From contig OY776216.1 of assembly GCA_963675435.1 (NCBI GenBank), positions 5,332,001 to 5,396,000 of the forward strand: 64,000 nucleotides of DNA, given 5' to 3'. The stretch is from Saccharicrinis sp963675435. GTDB taxonomy: Bacteria; Bacteroidota; Bacteroidia; Bacteroidales; Marinilabiliaceae. Below, one piece after another: positions 35,037 through 44,524 of the stretch. A model generated the notes under the pieces. It saw only the letters and a list, made by a program, of their open reading frames with translations. It had not been told where the DNA came from and made no database searches. How positions within the stretch are numbered: the first letter of the stretch is position 1; each line of letters opens with the position of its first letter. The translations under genes were made by a program, and so were the position numbers.

Positions 35037-36050
35037 ATGAAAAAGCATTTATTAATTACTTTATGTATTTCTTTCGTATTTATAACTCTTTTTACGACAA
35101 GCTGTTCTAAAAAGGAAAAATTTAAAATTGCATTTTTATATCCTTCAAAAACCATTAAACGATTTAAAAAGGAAAGTGAATTTTTTAAAGCATATGCCGA
35201 AAAAAATGGAGTTGAAGTAATTGTGCTAGATTCTGAAGTAGATGAAACGCTACAAAAAAAACAAGCTTTTGAAATTATAGAACAAGGTATTGATGCTATT
35301 GTTATAATTGCAGTTAACGTTAATACCGGAGCTGCCATAGTTAGAGAGGCAAAAGACAACAACATTCCTGTTTTAGCTTACAACAGAATGATTACCAATT
35401 GCGATGTAGACTTTTTTGTTGCAAGTAGTAATGATCAACTTGGAAAGGCTATGGTTGAAGCTGTAATTAAAGAAAAACCACAAGGAAATTATGTTCTTTT
35501 AGGAGGTGATAAATTCGACAAAAACGGTCTTGATCTTCAAAATGCAATTAAAAAATACCTAAAACCACATATTGATAATGGAAACGTAAATGTGGTTTAT
35601 GAATCATTTATCGAACAATGGAGTGATGTTATTGCCCACCACGAAATGCAAAAGGTTATTTCTTTATACGGAACTGATATTGATGCTGTGATATCTGGTT
35701 TCGATGGCATGTCAGATGCTGTTATTGATGTTCTAAAAAAATATAACCTAGAAGGAAAAGTTGTTATTACTGGTCAGGATGCTGAGTTACGAGGATGCAA
35801 AAACATTGTTGCCGGGTATCAAACAATGACACTTTATCACCCATTAAAAACCCTTGCTGAAAAAGCTGCTGAAATAGCTATTAACTTAGCAAAGGGGAAA
35901 AACACCAAAGAATATGTTAACAGTTCTGAATTTAATGGATTTGAAGATATTCCAACGCATAGAGTAAACTCCATTATTATTACAAAAGATAATATTGATA
36001 AGGAATTAATTGATACAGGAGTCTATACCAAAGATGAAGTTTATAACTAA
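35037..36050 (+). CDS. periplasmic sugar-binding lipoprotein (xylose/ribose type)
   Basis: A 337-aa periplasmic binding protein of the pentose/hexose (XylF, peripla_BP_4) class. The start is the ATG at 35037; the upstream GTG is unlikely. Lipoprotein signal with Cys23 (TTSCSKKE). Family features are FLYPSKTIKRFKKESEFF, VIVIAVNVNTGAAIVREAKDNNIPVLAYNRM, and GNYVLLGGDKFDKNG. Despite the class there is no ABC permease or ATPase gene beside it. The only neighbour sharing the promoter region is the divergent chemoreceptor gene, so it may act as a chemosensory ligand-binding protein rather than in transport (inference). Confidence 0.88.
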   Translation: MKKHLLITLCISFVFITLFTTSCSKKEKFKIAFLYPSKTIKRFKKESEFFKAYAEKNGVEVIVLDSEVDETLQKKQAFEIIEQGIDAIVIIAVNVNTGAAIVREAKDNNIPVLAYNRMITNCDVDFFVASSNDQLGKAMVEAVIKEKPQGNYVLLGGDKFDKNGLDLQNAIKKYLKPHIDNGNVNVVYESFIEQWSDVIAHHEMQKVISLYGTDIDAVISGFDGMSDAVIDVLKKYNLEGKVVITGQDAELRGCKNIVAGYQTMTLYHPLKTLAEKAAEIAINLAKGKNTKEYVNSSEFNGFEDIPTHRVNSIIITKDNIDKELIDTGVYTKDEVYN

Positions 36051-36052
36051 TA

Positions 36053-36080
36053 AAAAAGGAGTGCTTTTGCACTCCTTTTT
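36053..36080 (+). terminator. terminator of the sugar-binding protein gene
   Basis: AAAAAGGAGTGC pairs with GCACTCCTTTTT around TTTT, immediately after the stop codon and ahead of the convergent M3 peptidase. Confidence 0.85.
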
Positions 36081-36098
36081 CTTTATACCTTTTTTTTT

Positions 36099-38213
36099 CT
36101 ATTTAACTAAACCACTTCTTTTTAAAAGTGCTTCATTTGTTGGCTCTTGACCTCTAAAAGCCACATATAAATCCATTGGATGTTTTGTTCCTCCCTTGCT
36201 TAGAATATTTTCTCTAAAAGATTTAGCCGTAGCTCTATCAAATATACCATTATCTTTAAATAAGCTAAACGCATCAGCATCTAAAACTTCGGCCCATTTA
36301 TAACCATAATAGCCGGCAGCGTAACCACCTGCAAATATATGAGAGAATGCACTACTAAAACAAGATCCATCTACAGCAGGGAATAACTCTGTTGGTGCCA
36401 TTGACTGGTCTTCAAAATCAACAACAGAACCATTGAACTTATTACATAATGAATGCCATGCCATATCATTCATACCAAATGAAAGCTGACGAACACTTTG
36501 ATAACCACTCTGAAAATTAGCCGAAGCCATAATTTTATCAACCAATTCATCAGGAATTGTTTCTCCTGTTTTGTAATGCTTACCAACTAACTTTATCCAT
36601 TCTTTTTCAATCCCCCAATTTTCAAGAATCTGAGAAGGCAGCTCTACAAAATCACGATATACATTTGTACCGCTTAATGACTTAAAAGTTGTTTCACTTA
36701 ACATACCATGCAAACCATGGCCAAACTCATGTAAAAATGTTCTTACTTCATTATATGTTAATAAGGAAGGTGTATCATTTGTTGGGCGACTGAAATTACA
36801 AACTAATGAAACAAAAGGTCTTACATCTGCACCATCTACAGATTTATATTGTTCGCCATAATTGGTCATCCAAGCTCCACCCTGTTTACCAGCTCTTGGG
36901 AAAAAGTCGACATAAAGAACAGCCAGATATTTCCCATTTTCATCAAAAACTTCGTAAGCCTTTACTTCCGAATGATAAACCGGAATATCTTTATTTTCTT
37001 TAAATGAAATTCCATATAAAGTAGTAGCTAAATCAAAAACACCTTTTTCAACTTTTTCTAATTGAAAATAAGGTTTTGTCATTTCCTCTGTAAAAGAAAA
37101 CTTTTCTGCTTTTACTTTTTCTGAATAATATGCAAAATCCCAGCGTTGTAATTCATCTTCCAATCCATATGTTTGTGCGTAATCCTTAACTTCTTTCACC
37201 TCGTCCTGAGCAAAAGGTAAAGAGGCGTCTAATAATTCTTGTAGGAAATTATTTACCTTTTCAGGTGTTTGAGCCATTCGTTCTTCAAGAACATATTGAG
37301 CATGACTATCAAAACCTAATAACTGAGCCTTTTCTAATCGCAAATTAACTATTGATTTTACAATCTCTTTGTTATCGTGCTCATCATTATGATTAGCTCT
37401 TGTTGAATGAGCCATAAACATTTCTTTTCTCAACTCACGATTATCAGCATATTTCATAAAAGGAACATAGCTAGGATATTGTAAGGTAAATATCCAACCC
37501 TCTTTATCTCCCAATTTAGCCAACTGAGCAGCAGCATCTTTAATAGCATCAGGTAATCCGCTTAAATCGTCCTCATTTGTAACATGAAGCTTAAATGCAT
37601 TTGTTTCTGCCAGTACATTTTCACCAAACTGTAATGTCAGTTTCGATAATTCAGTTGAAATTACTCTATATCTTTCCTTTTTCTCCCCTGACAATAAAGC
37701 ACCCTTTCTTGTAAATGCCTTATAGGTATCTTCCAACAATTTTACTTCTTCGTCGTTTAATGACTCTTCACTTCTGTTATTATAAACAGCTTTTACTTTT
37801 TCAAATAAGGATTCACTTAACCAAATATCGTTAGAGTACTCCGTTAACATAGGAGAAATTTCTCTGGCAATTGCCTGAATCTCATCATTAGTTTCAGCAT
37901 GATTTATATTAAAAAATACTGAAGATATTGCCGACAACTTTTCTCCAGCAAACTCCATTGCCAAAATCGTATTAGTAAAAGTAGCTTCCTCTGAATTATT
38001 GATAATCTGTGCAATTTCTTCTTTTGCCTCTTGAAGAGCAGTTTTAAATGCTGGCAAATAATCTTCCACCTTAATATTATTAAAGGGTGGAGTATGATGC
38101 GGTGTATTAAACGCTGTTAATAACGGATTTTCGTTCATATCTGTATTTTGATTTTTGCAACTTAATATAATTGTTATGCAAAATAAACAACTATAAGCCA
38201 GTATTCGTTTCAT
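36099..38213 (-). CDS. M3 family metallopeptidase (peptidyl-dipeptidase Dcp type)
   Basis: A 704-aa zinc peptidase. The N terminus is a lipoprotein signal with the lipobox ILSCKNQ, so it should be a periplasmic lipoprotein. The zinc site is FLHEFGHGLHG with His495, Glu496 and His499. The third ligand, a Glu, lies downstream, near RDFVELPSQILENW. Length and the C-terminal GGYAAGYYGYKWAEVLDADAF match Dcp/oligopeptidase A. It removes dipeptides from the C termini of peptides and complements DPP IV and the M1 peptidase in this window. Confidence 0.92.
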   Translation of the reverse strand: MKRILAYSCLFCITIILSCKNQNTDMNENPLLTAFNTPHHTPPFNNIKVEDYLPAFKTALQEAKEEIAQIINNSEEATFTNTILAMEFAGEKLSAISSVFFNINHAETNDEIQAIAREISPMLTEYSNDIWLSESLFEKVKAVYNNRSEESLNDEEVKLLEDTYKAFTRKGALLSGEKKERYRVISTELSKLTLQFGENVLAETNAFKLHVTNEDDLSGLPDAIKDAAAQLAKLGDKEGWIFTLQYPSYVPFMKYADNRELRKEMFMAHSTRANHNDEHDNKEIVKSIVNLRLEKAQLLGFDSHAQYVLEERMAQTPEKVNNFLQELLDASLPFAQDEVKEVKDYAQTYGLEDELQRWDFAYYSEKVKAEKFSFTEEMTKPYFQLEKVEKGVFDLATTLYGISFKENKDIPVYHSEVKAYEVFDENGKYLAVLYVDFFPRAGKQGGAWMTNYGEQYKSVDGADVRPFVSLVCNFSRPTNDTPSLLTYNEVRTFLHEFGHGLHGMLSETTFKSLSGTNVYRDFVELPSQILENWGIEKEWIKLVGKHYKTGETIPDELVDKIMASANFQSGYQSVRQLSFGMNDMAWHSLCNKFNGSVVDFEDQSMAPTELFPAVDGSCFSSAFSHIFAGGYAAGYYGYKWAEVLDADAFSLFKDNGIFDRATAKSFRENILSKGGTKHPMDLYVAFRGQEPTNEALLKRSGLVK

Positions 38214-38518
38214 AATTTATGTTTTTTTTATTTTTAAGTCATCAAACAATCACTCAAAACTACTGATTAACAAATAATTAATTCACAATAAAAATTCTAA
38301 CTCAAAAAACTCATACGTGTTTCCACTTACTAAACGTTCTCATTCTTAACTGGTTTATATTGAAACCTTGTTAAATTATTAAAGTAAAAGGAAGGAGAAG
38401 TCGGTAAAACAGGCTTGGGTAAATTTTGAAATAATATTATACGATGAAACTAACATGTCTTTTTACAATTAAAAATTCATGAGAGTTTCATGTGACCAAT
38501 GAAAGAAATAACACACAC
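38214..38518. other. divergent intergenic region
   Basis: A 305-base AT-rich region between the divergent M3 peptidase and the first SPOR-like gene. I see no hairpin, ORF or clear promoter match. Confidence 0.4.
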
Positions 38519-39676
38519 ATGAAAAACTTAAACACCACAAAAGCAAAACCTGGTACGATTTGGATTTTATTTATTGGTTTAATTCTTTTTGTTAGTTTGC
38601 AAACAAATGCACAGAACAAACTGAGTGAATCGGATCAAAAAAAAGTAGCCATTGCTGAAAAGAAAATAAAAAAAGCGGAATCAATAGTAAGAAAAGCAGA
38701 TAAATATACTTCTGAAATTGAATCTCTTAAAAATGATGGCTCTGTTCGAACACGAAAAATTCAAAAATTAGAAACTAAAGCCAATAGAATTATCATTAAA
38801 TCTTCCTCTTACTATAAAGATGGGTTTGGCAAAAAATATAATACCTACAGAGGAGCGGTTCAGCAAAATATTAAAGAAGGAAACTTAAGTACTAATTATG
38901 AATCAAAAAAAGATGAAGCTCATAAAACGTACAGAATAGGGAGAAAATGGAGGCGTAAATCTAACAGCCAGGGAAATGTTGATAAAGGCGTTGAATATTT
39001 ATTAAAAGCCAATGAGGTTGAAGGGAAGGCTATTGGTTCTTTGATTGATATTATAGCTAATGTAAAAGATGTTTCTCTTAATGAGGAAATTACGTTAACT
39101 GAAGACTCAACCAATCAACCCACTAATATCGTTGCAATTCAAGCACTCGAACCAATAACTGAAGAAGCTAATCTTGATTCTACACTAGTAATCGCTGAAG
39201 ACTCTATTATTTCAACGCAGACAGATTCTTTAAAACAAGATGTAGCATTAGTACAAGACACTTTATCAACAACTCCACTTGTACAAGATACTGTTCAATC
39301 TATAGTTCCTGACACTACCTCTGTCTTAACTGATACAGAGGAAACAGCAAGCATTATTGAACCTGTAGTTGAAGAAGTTGAGAAAGTTAATTTACCTGAA
39401 ACCACGAAAAACCTAAACACTTATTTCTCCATTCAGTTTTTGGCAGATAAGCAGCCTGTTCCGAAAGAAAAAATAACCTCTATGTACAATGGTCCTCTAG
39501 AAGTTATTAAACATGAAGCTGATGGATGGTTCAGATATAGTGTTGGAAAATTTACCGATATAAACGAAGCTAAACAAACGCTACAAAGCAGTGGTATTAA
39601 AGGTTATATTGTAGCTTATCATAATAATAAAAGAATTTCAACACGCAAAGCTATCGAAATTATGACCGCAGAATAA
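38519..39676 (+). CDS. secreted SPOR-like protein, module copy 1
   Basis: A 385-aa exported protein. The start is the ATG at 38519; a GTG at 38492 is in frame but unlikely. Signal peptide ends TNAQ. A basic coiled-coil region (about 25-175) is followed by a long acidic Thr/Val/Asp-rich linker (about 190-310) and a C-terminal domain beginning YFSIQFLADKQPVPKEK, then DGWFRYSVGKF and GYIVAYHNNKRIS. That domain resembles SPOR-type peptidoglycan-binding folds in strand pattern. It is followed directly by a DUF6588 gene. A paralogous pair lies downstream. Confidence 0.7.
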   Translation: MKNLNTTKAKPGTIWILFIGLILFVSLQTNAQNKLSESDQKKVAIAEKKIKKAESIVRKADKYTSEIESLKNDGSVRTRKIQKLETKANRIIIKSSSYYKDGFGKKYNTYRGAVQQNIKEGNLSTNYESKKDEAHKTYRIGRKWRRKSNSQGNVDKGVEYLLKANEVEGKAIGSLIDIIANVKDVSLNEEITLTEDSTNQPTNIVAIQALEPITEEANLDSTLVIAEDSIISTQTDSLKQDVALVQDTLSTTPLVQDTVQSIVPDTTSVLTDTEETASIIEPVVEEVEKVNLPETTKNLNTYFSIQFLADKQPVPKEKITSMYNGPLEVIKHEADGWFRYSVGKFTDINEAKQTLQSSGIKGYIVAYHNNKRISTRKAIEIMTAE

Positions 39677-39714
39677 TGTACTTAAACTCGATAAATAATA
39701 TAATACACACACAA

Positions 39715-40710
39715 ATGAAAAAAATTATTCTTTCTATGTTTATTCTCTTGAGTTCTTCAATGATATATGCTCAAGTGAACATTGGAAACATCCTCCAATA
39801 TGGAGTTAATGATGCAAATGTTTTAGCAAAGCCCTACTTGTCACCATGGGGAAACATGCTTGGATATAGTTTGAATTCTGGATGGTATAATTCTGCCAAA
39901 GTTCATAAACTATTGGGGTTTGACATAACTGTAACTGGCGCTTATACCATGTCTCCTTCAAGTGATGCTTATTTTGACATAAATGATTACAGCGATAAAC
40001 TTACTTCATTTGAACTTGTTGACCCAACGAATTCTATTACGCCTACAGTTGCAGGTAAATCATCTGATCGGCCATATTTAAAACCCCAAAATGTCCCTTC
40101 AAATCCTTTAACTGATTTCGCAATGCCAGATGGTTCTGAAATTGACTATTTAGTAACTCCAATGGTAACTGTTGGAGTAGGTTTACCAATGGGGATTGAG
40201 TTAAAAGGAAGATTTTGGCCAGAAACCAAAATTGGAGATGCCGGAAAAGTTGCTATCTGGGGATTAGGTGTTCAAAAAGATATTAAAGATTATATCCCAG
40301 GAATTAAACATGTTCCTGTATTAAACATGTCCGTGCTAGCTGCATACACAAATTTAACGGGTTCGACTGATGTTAGAACTAGTTTATCAGACAACAGTAC
40401 ATTAGACATTGCATCAAGTGCTTTTACAACACGCTTACTAATTGGAGCTAACTTACCTGTCATTGCTTTTTATGCAGGAGTTGGTTATGGAAAAGCAAAC
40501 AGTGATTTTAACGTAACAGGGGATTATCTAATAGAGAATGGAATAGAAACAATTAGTGTTACTGATCCAATAAAGGTCTCATATAACAATAGTAATTTCG
40601 ATTTTAACGTTGGATTACGCCTAAGATTGGGAGTTATTGGCTTACATGCCGATTACTCAGTTGGGGAGTATAGTTCAATTACTGCTGGTTTCGGAATTAA
40701 TTTCAGATAA
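39715..40710 (+). CDS. DUF6588 family outer-membrane barrel, module copy 1
   Basis: A 331-aa exported protein. The ATG at 39715 gives the signal peptide MKKIILSMFILLSSSMIYAQ; an earlier in-frame ATG at 39676 overlaps the previous stop codon. The family signature GWYNSAKVHKLLGFDITV is near residue 50. Alternating beta strands and a C-terminal aromatic-basic end (GFGINFR) suggest an 8-12-stranded outer-membrane barrel. Function unknown. It follows the SPOR-like gene as a pair and has the same length (331 aa) as its paralogue at 41993. Confidence 0.8.
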   Translation: MKKIILSMFILLSSSMIYAQVNIGNILQYGVNDANVLAKPYLSPWGNMLGYSLNSGWYNSAKVHKLLGFDITVTGAYTMSPSSDAYFDINDYSDKLTSFELVDPTNSITPTVAGKSSDRPYLKPQNVPSNPLTDFAMPDGSEIDYLVTPMVTVGVGLPMGIELKGRFWPETKIGDAGKVAIWGLGVQKDIKDYIPGIKHVPVLNMSVLAAYTNLTGSTDVRTSLSDNSTLDIASSAFTTRLLIGANLPVIAFYAGVGYGKANSDFNVTGDYLIENGIETISVTDPIKVSYNNSNFDFNVGLRLRLGVIGLHADYSVGEYSSITAGFGINFR

Positions 40711-40732
40711 TATATAAATTCTATATTATTAC

Positions 40733-40757
40733 AAAGCCACCTCATTAAGGTGGCTTT
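40733..40757 (+). terminator. terminator after module copy 1
   Basis: AAAGCCACC pairs with GGTGGCTTT, followed by T residues, 22 bases after the stop codon. It separates the two copies transcriptionally. Confidence 0.8.
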
Positions 40758-40926
40758 TTTTACGCTCTGACTAAACCAATTTTCAATTACCTTCTATTCT
40801 TATAATAAAATAGGACATCAAAAAATGGATTTTAACCACTTATTTTACTAATTTTCACAGAACTTAGTTCATCTGATCTGAATTAAGTTAAAGACATTTT
40901 TTTAGAGGTAAAACACAACGCAAATT

Positions 40927-41982
40927 ATGCTCCGAATGAAATTTTGTAGATGGATAATATGTATTACAGCATTATTAATTTCCTTCAATGCAAATAGTCA
41001 ACACATCCCTGATGATATAAAAAAATGGCTAAGTTCCAGTGAATTATCAAAAATAAAAAAAGCGGAAATACGCATTGATCAAGGTGAGCAAATCTTGTTT
41101 TCTCAACAATTAAGAGATATACAAGACAGTATTCCTGAAGAAAATCTCAACTATTTGAATCTCTCAGAAAATTTATTGATCAACAAAAAGACTGGTAGAT
41201 TATTATTAGAAACTAAAGAATATTTTGCTTCGGGATATGAATCTAAACTAGATATTTATAAAAACTACCTGAATCATTATTTAAAAGTGGATACACTCAA
41301 TAAGTATCCTAAATCTAGTGCCTTAAACGATTCTATTGATATTTATATTTCTGATGCACAATTTTTCAGAGACAAAAGTGAAATAAAAGGCAACTTAATT
41401 GCTGCGGCCAATGCTATTCACCAGTCTAATATAAACCTTCAATCCGCAGTTTTATTATGCGAAAAGGCTCTAGTATATATTAAAAATGGTGAACAAAAAA
41501 CAGAAACATCATTACAAGACCAAACAGAAAATGATGATGTAACGGAGACAAAAAAATTAGTTATACAAGAAATTTCTGCTGTTAAAGAAGATAAAACATT
41601 AGAAGAAGTTCAACCAGCTATAACACAACAAACGGTACAAGAGGAGCCAACACCTCTAAAAACTGAACCTAAAAAAGAAAGCAAACCAACTATAACAACA
41701 AATAAGTCAACAGAAGAAATATATTTTACAGTTCAGATTCTAGCCGATAAAAAACCAGTACCTGACGAGCGTATAAAAAAAGTATACAACGGAAGTCTGG
41801 AGATTATTGAAAACCAAGGTGATGGGTGGTATCGTTATAGTTTAGGAAAGTTTGATACCTATGCTACTGCTAAAAAGGCATTACAAAACGCCAATGTGAA
41901 AGGTTATGTTGTTGCATACAAAAACAAAACTCGTATTTCTGTTAGAGAAGCAATAACCTATCTTCAAAAATTAAATCCTTAG
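40927..41982 (+). CDS. secreted SPOR-like protein, module copy 2
   Basis: A 351-aa exported protein, paralogous to the one at 38519. A signal peptide (ending NSQ), a helical N-terminal region that aligns poorly with copy 1, and an acidic/Pro-rich linker (about 195-265) precede a C-terminal domain that aligns closely with copy 1: YFTVQILADKKPVPDE, YNGSLEII, DGWYRYSLGKF, GYVVAYKNKTRIS. The conserved C terminus and divergent N terminus suggest a fixed anchoring domain with a variable partner-facing part. It is 10 bases upstream of the second DUF6588 gene. Confidence 0.7.
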   Translation: MLRMKFCRWIICITALLISFNANSQHIPDDIKKWLSSSELSKIKKAEIRIDQGEQILFSQQLRDIQDSIPEENLNYLNLSENLLINKKTGRLLLETKEYFASGYESKLDIYKNYLNHYLKVDTLNKYPKSSALNDSIDIYISDAQFFRDKSEIKGNLIAAANAIHQSNINLQSAVLLCEKALVYIKNGEQKTETSLQDQTENDDVTETKKLVIQEISAVKEDKTLEEVQPAITQQTVQEEPTPLKTEPKKESKPTITTNKSTEEIYFTVQILADKKPVPDERIKKVYNGSLEIIENQGDGWYRYSLGKFDTYATAKKALQNANVKGYVVAYKNKTRISVREAITYLQKLNP

Positions 41983-41992
41983 AAAGATTAAC

Positions 41993-42988
41993 ATGCGAAT
42001 TAAACTATTATTTACAATACTAATTTCGGTATGCTTTATACAGACTTATGCACAAAAAGATGTTGTGGAATTTCTTCAGTTTTCTGAATCTGAGTACAGA
42101 ACACAATTAATGCAAGTATACCTGGAACCTTTAGCAAAAATGCAAAAAGGAAACCTAAACTCAGGTTGGTATCATACAGCGAAAACACATCGCTTTTTAG
42201 GCTTTGACTTTTCATTATCAATGGCAATGACAAATATGAGTGATATTAAAAAGGGATTTTATATCACAGACTTACCTGAATTTGATAACAATTACACTGT
42301 ACTTACAACAAGTACACCTATCACACCCAATGTTTCAGGAGAAACTAATAACTTGTCTGAAATTAAAAGTAATTCAACTGGCCAAACAATTACACTACCA
42401 AACGGAAGTGGGTTAACAAAAATATCAACACCTTTATTATCTGTTGGAGTAGGCTTACCTTATAATACTGAGCTTAGGTTAAACTACTTACCTCAATACA
42501 AAAACAATGACCTTGGAACTACCACAAAATATGGTGGATCAATCAAACATAGTATTAAAGAATATATTCCGGGTTTTGATGAAATTCCTATGCTCACCTT
42601 AGCTGTAATGGGTGGATTCAGCATCATGAAAAATGATATTGATGTATCATACCCGGCAAGTAATTCAACTGGACAACAATTACATGGTAAAGCATCTGGC
42701 TATACAGGCAGATTGCTTGTTGGGATGGACTTAAAAGTATTTTCAGCTTATGCAGGCGTTGGTTATGGTGCCTCAACTGTTGATTATACATTAAAGGGAC
42801 AGTACTATGTTGGCAACACCACTAATCAAATAGAAGAAGTAGATCCAATAACAGTTAGTTATGATTATTCTCAAATTGATATCAACTTTGGTATCAATGC
42901 TAAAATAAAATTCATCGATCTTTTTGCTGATTATTCATTTGGAGGATACAACACCTTAAATCTTGGTATAGGGTATAACTTCAGATAA
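41993..42988 (+). CDS. DUF6588 family outer-membrane barrel, module copy 2
   Basis: A 331-aa paralogue of the gene at 39715. Signal peptide ends QTYAQ. The family signature GWYHTAKTHRFLGFDFSL is conserved, and the C terminus GIGYNFR aligns with GFGINFR of copy 1. Middle strand regions also align (SVGVGLPYNTELRLNYLP against TVGVGLPMGIELKGRFWP). It is coupled to the SPOR-like gene with a gap of 10 bases. Role unknown. Confidence 0.8.
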   Translation: MRIKLLFTILISVCFIQTYAQKDVVEFLQFSESEYRTQLMQVYLEPLAKMQKGNLNSGWYHTAKTHRFLGFDFSLSMAMTNMSDIKKGFYITDLPEFDNNYTVLTTSTPITPNVSGETNNLSEIKSNSTGQTITLPNGSGLTKISTPLLSVGVGLPYNTELRLNYLPQYKNNDLGTTTKYGGSIKHSIKEYIPGFDEIPMLTLAVMGGFSIMKNDIDVSYPASNSTGQQLHGKASGYTGRLLVGMDLKVFSAYAGVGYGASTVDYTLKGQYYVGNTTNQIEEVDPITVSYDYSQIDINFGINAKIKFIDLFADYSFGGYNTLNLGIGYNFR

Positions 42989-43083
42989 TAACAAAACACC
43001 AATAACAAGCATGATATTTAAAACCTAAAAACCACCAATTTATTCTGCAATGATGCTCTTTAGGTTCTCAATATTCGGAATGA

Positions 43084-43599
43084 TTACAAAGTATTAAAAG
43101 TCAATACCTCATCTATATTTTTCCTTACCTTTTCAGGTGCTTTAATTTCCTGTGGATATCCTATCGTAAGTAAAGCAACAGGTTCTAAACCATCCTCATT
43201 TTTAATAATTTCATTAATTACATCTGGATTAAAATGACATACCCAACATGTTCCTAATCCCAATTCTGTTGCCATTAACGTCATATGATCAATCGCTATG
43301 GCGATATCTATATCGCAGTGATCTTTATCATCATATGAGCGTTTCCATGATTCTTCATGATTACCATAAATAATAATTACTCCAGGAATCTTATCAAACC
43401 AATCTCTGGAATAGGCTGTTTTTACTTTCTCTAAAACTTCATCTTCATCAACAACAACAAATTTCCATGGCTGACGATTTGCTGCAGAAGGCGCCAAACG
43501 CCCGGCATTCACAACTTCCTTTAATAATGTTCTGTTAACTTTATTTTCATGATACTTTCTAACTGAGTATCTACTTCGTATTAGCTCTTTAAAATGCAT
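43084..43599 (-). CDS. nitroreductase family protein
   Basis: A 171-aa flavoprotein of the nitroreductase fold. ATG at 43597-43599 (MHFKELIRSRYSVRKY); the longer TTG start is unlikely. FMN-binding features are RSRYSVRKY at the N terminus, the SAANRQPWKFVVV loop near residue 40 and GTCWVCHF/IGYPQE in the C-terminal half. Such proteins reduce nitro, quinone or enone substrates with NAD(P)H; no substrate can be assigned. It stands between plus-strand genes as a single minus-strand unit. Confidence 0.9.
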   Translation of the reverse strand: MHFKELIRSRYSVRKYHENKVNRTLLKEVVNAGRLAPSAANRQPWKFVVVDEDEVLEKVKTAYSRDWFDKIPGVIIIYGNHEESWKRSYDDKDHCDIDIAIAIDHMTLMATELGLGTCWVCHFNPDVINEIIKNEDGLEPVALLTIGYPQEIKAPEKVRKNIDEVLTFNTL

Positions 43600-43693
43600 A
43601 ATAGATAATTTTGAGTAGGCTAAATATATCAAATGTTCTTTGTATTTTTCACGTCTTAATTGCGTTTTTTAAAATCAAAAAAGAAAAAGCTTC

Positions 43694-44458
43694 ATGTTTT
43701 TTATTCTGTCAAAGGTTCTATCTTTTTTTCTGTCACCGATTTGGTGGATTTCGATGTTGCTCCTTCTATATCTAGTATTACCTAAATTCAAAAAAAGGAA
43801 ATGGTTGTTGAGCTCTTCTTTTTGCATCCTATTAGCCTTCTCTAATCAATATATATTTTACCATGTAAGTGGATGGTGGGAAGGGAAACTAAGAAATCCC
43901 CAAAGTGTTGAACACTATGATGGCATCATACTTTTAGGAGGTTTTTCAAATTACAGGACAGATGTTAAAAGAATTCGCTTTACAGAAAGTGCCGACAGAA
44001 TGTTTCAGGCATTAGAACTCTATAAACTGGGTAAAGCTGACTGGTTTATTTTTACAGGAGGTTCTGCCCGGATTATTGCAAAAGAAAAACACGAAGGTGA
44101 ATTTTTAAAAGAATACCTGCAATTAATGGATATTCCTATAGATCGTTTATTAGTTGAATGGCAATCGAGGAACACACATGAAAACGCTATTGAAACACTA
44201 AAAATGCTCCAAGAAGAAAATTTGGAGCACGGACGATTTTTATTAGTTACCTCAGGTTTTCATATGAAAAGAGCTCTAGGATGTTTTACAAAAGCAGGGA
44301 TAAACGTAGAGCCCTATAAAACAGATCCCCTGCAAGGAAATCTCAGTCCTGATTTTGCAGATACCATCACTCCATCTGCTGGTGTTTTAGCAATGTGGGA
44401 ACGCCTGCTCAGAGAATGGGTTGGCTATGTGGTTTATATGGCAAAAGGATTTGTTTAA
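43694..44458 (+). CDS. YdcF/ElyC family (DUF218) protein
   Basis: A 254-aa membrane-anchored protein with two N-terminal hydrophobic helices (about 5-30 and 36-56) and a DUF218 domain. That domain holds the family motifs GIILLGG near residue 77, FTGGSAR, ESRNTHENA-like (QSRNTHENAIETL) and LVTSGFHMKRA. E. coli ElyC and SanA of this family affect peptidoglycan and envelope integrity. ATG start at 43694. The divergent gene is the nitroreductase. Confidence 0.87.
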   Translation: MFFILSKVLSFFLSPIWWISMLLLLYLVLPKFKKRKWLLSSSFCILLAFSNQYIFYHVSGWWEGKLRNPQSVEHYDGIILLGGFSNYRTDVKRIRFTESADRMFQALELYKLGKADWFIFTGGSARIIAKEKHEGEFLKEYLQLMDIPIDRLLVEWQSRNTHENAIETLKMLQEENLEHGRFLLVTSGFHMKRALGCFTKAGINVEPYKTDPLQGNLSPDFADTITPSAGVLAMWERLLREWVGYVVYMAKGFV

Positions 44459-44524
44459 TTGTTAATTTGCTCCTTTGTTTTTTTGCAAATCAACAGATAA
44501 ACAAATTAACAACTTATGTAGCGC

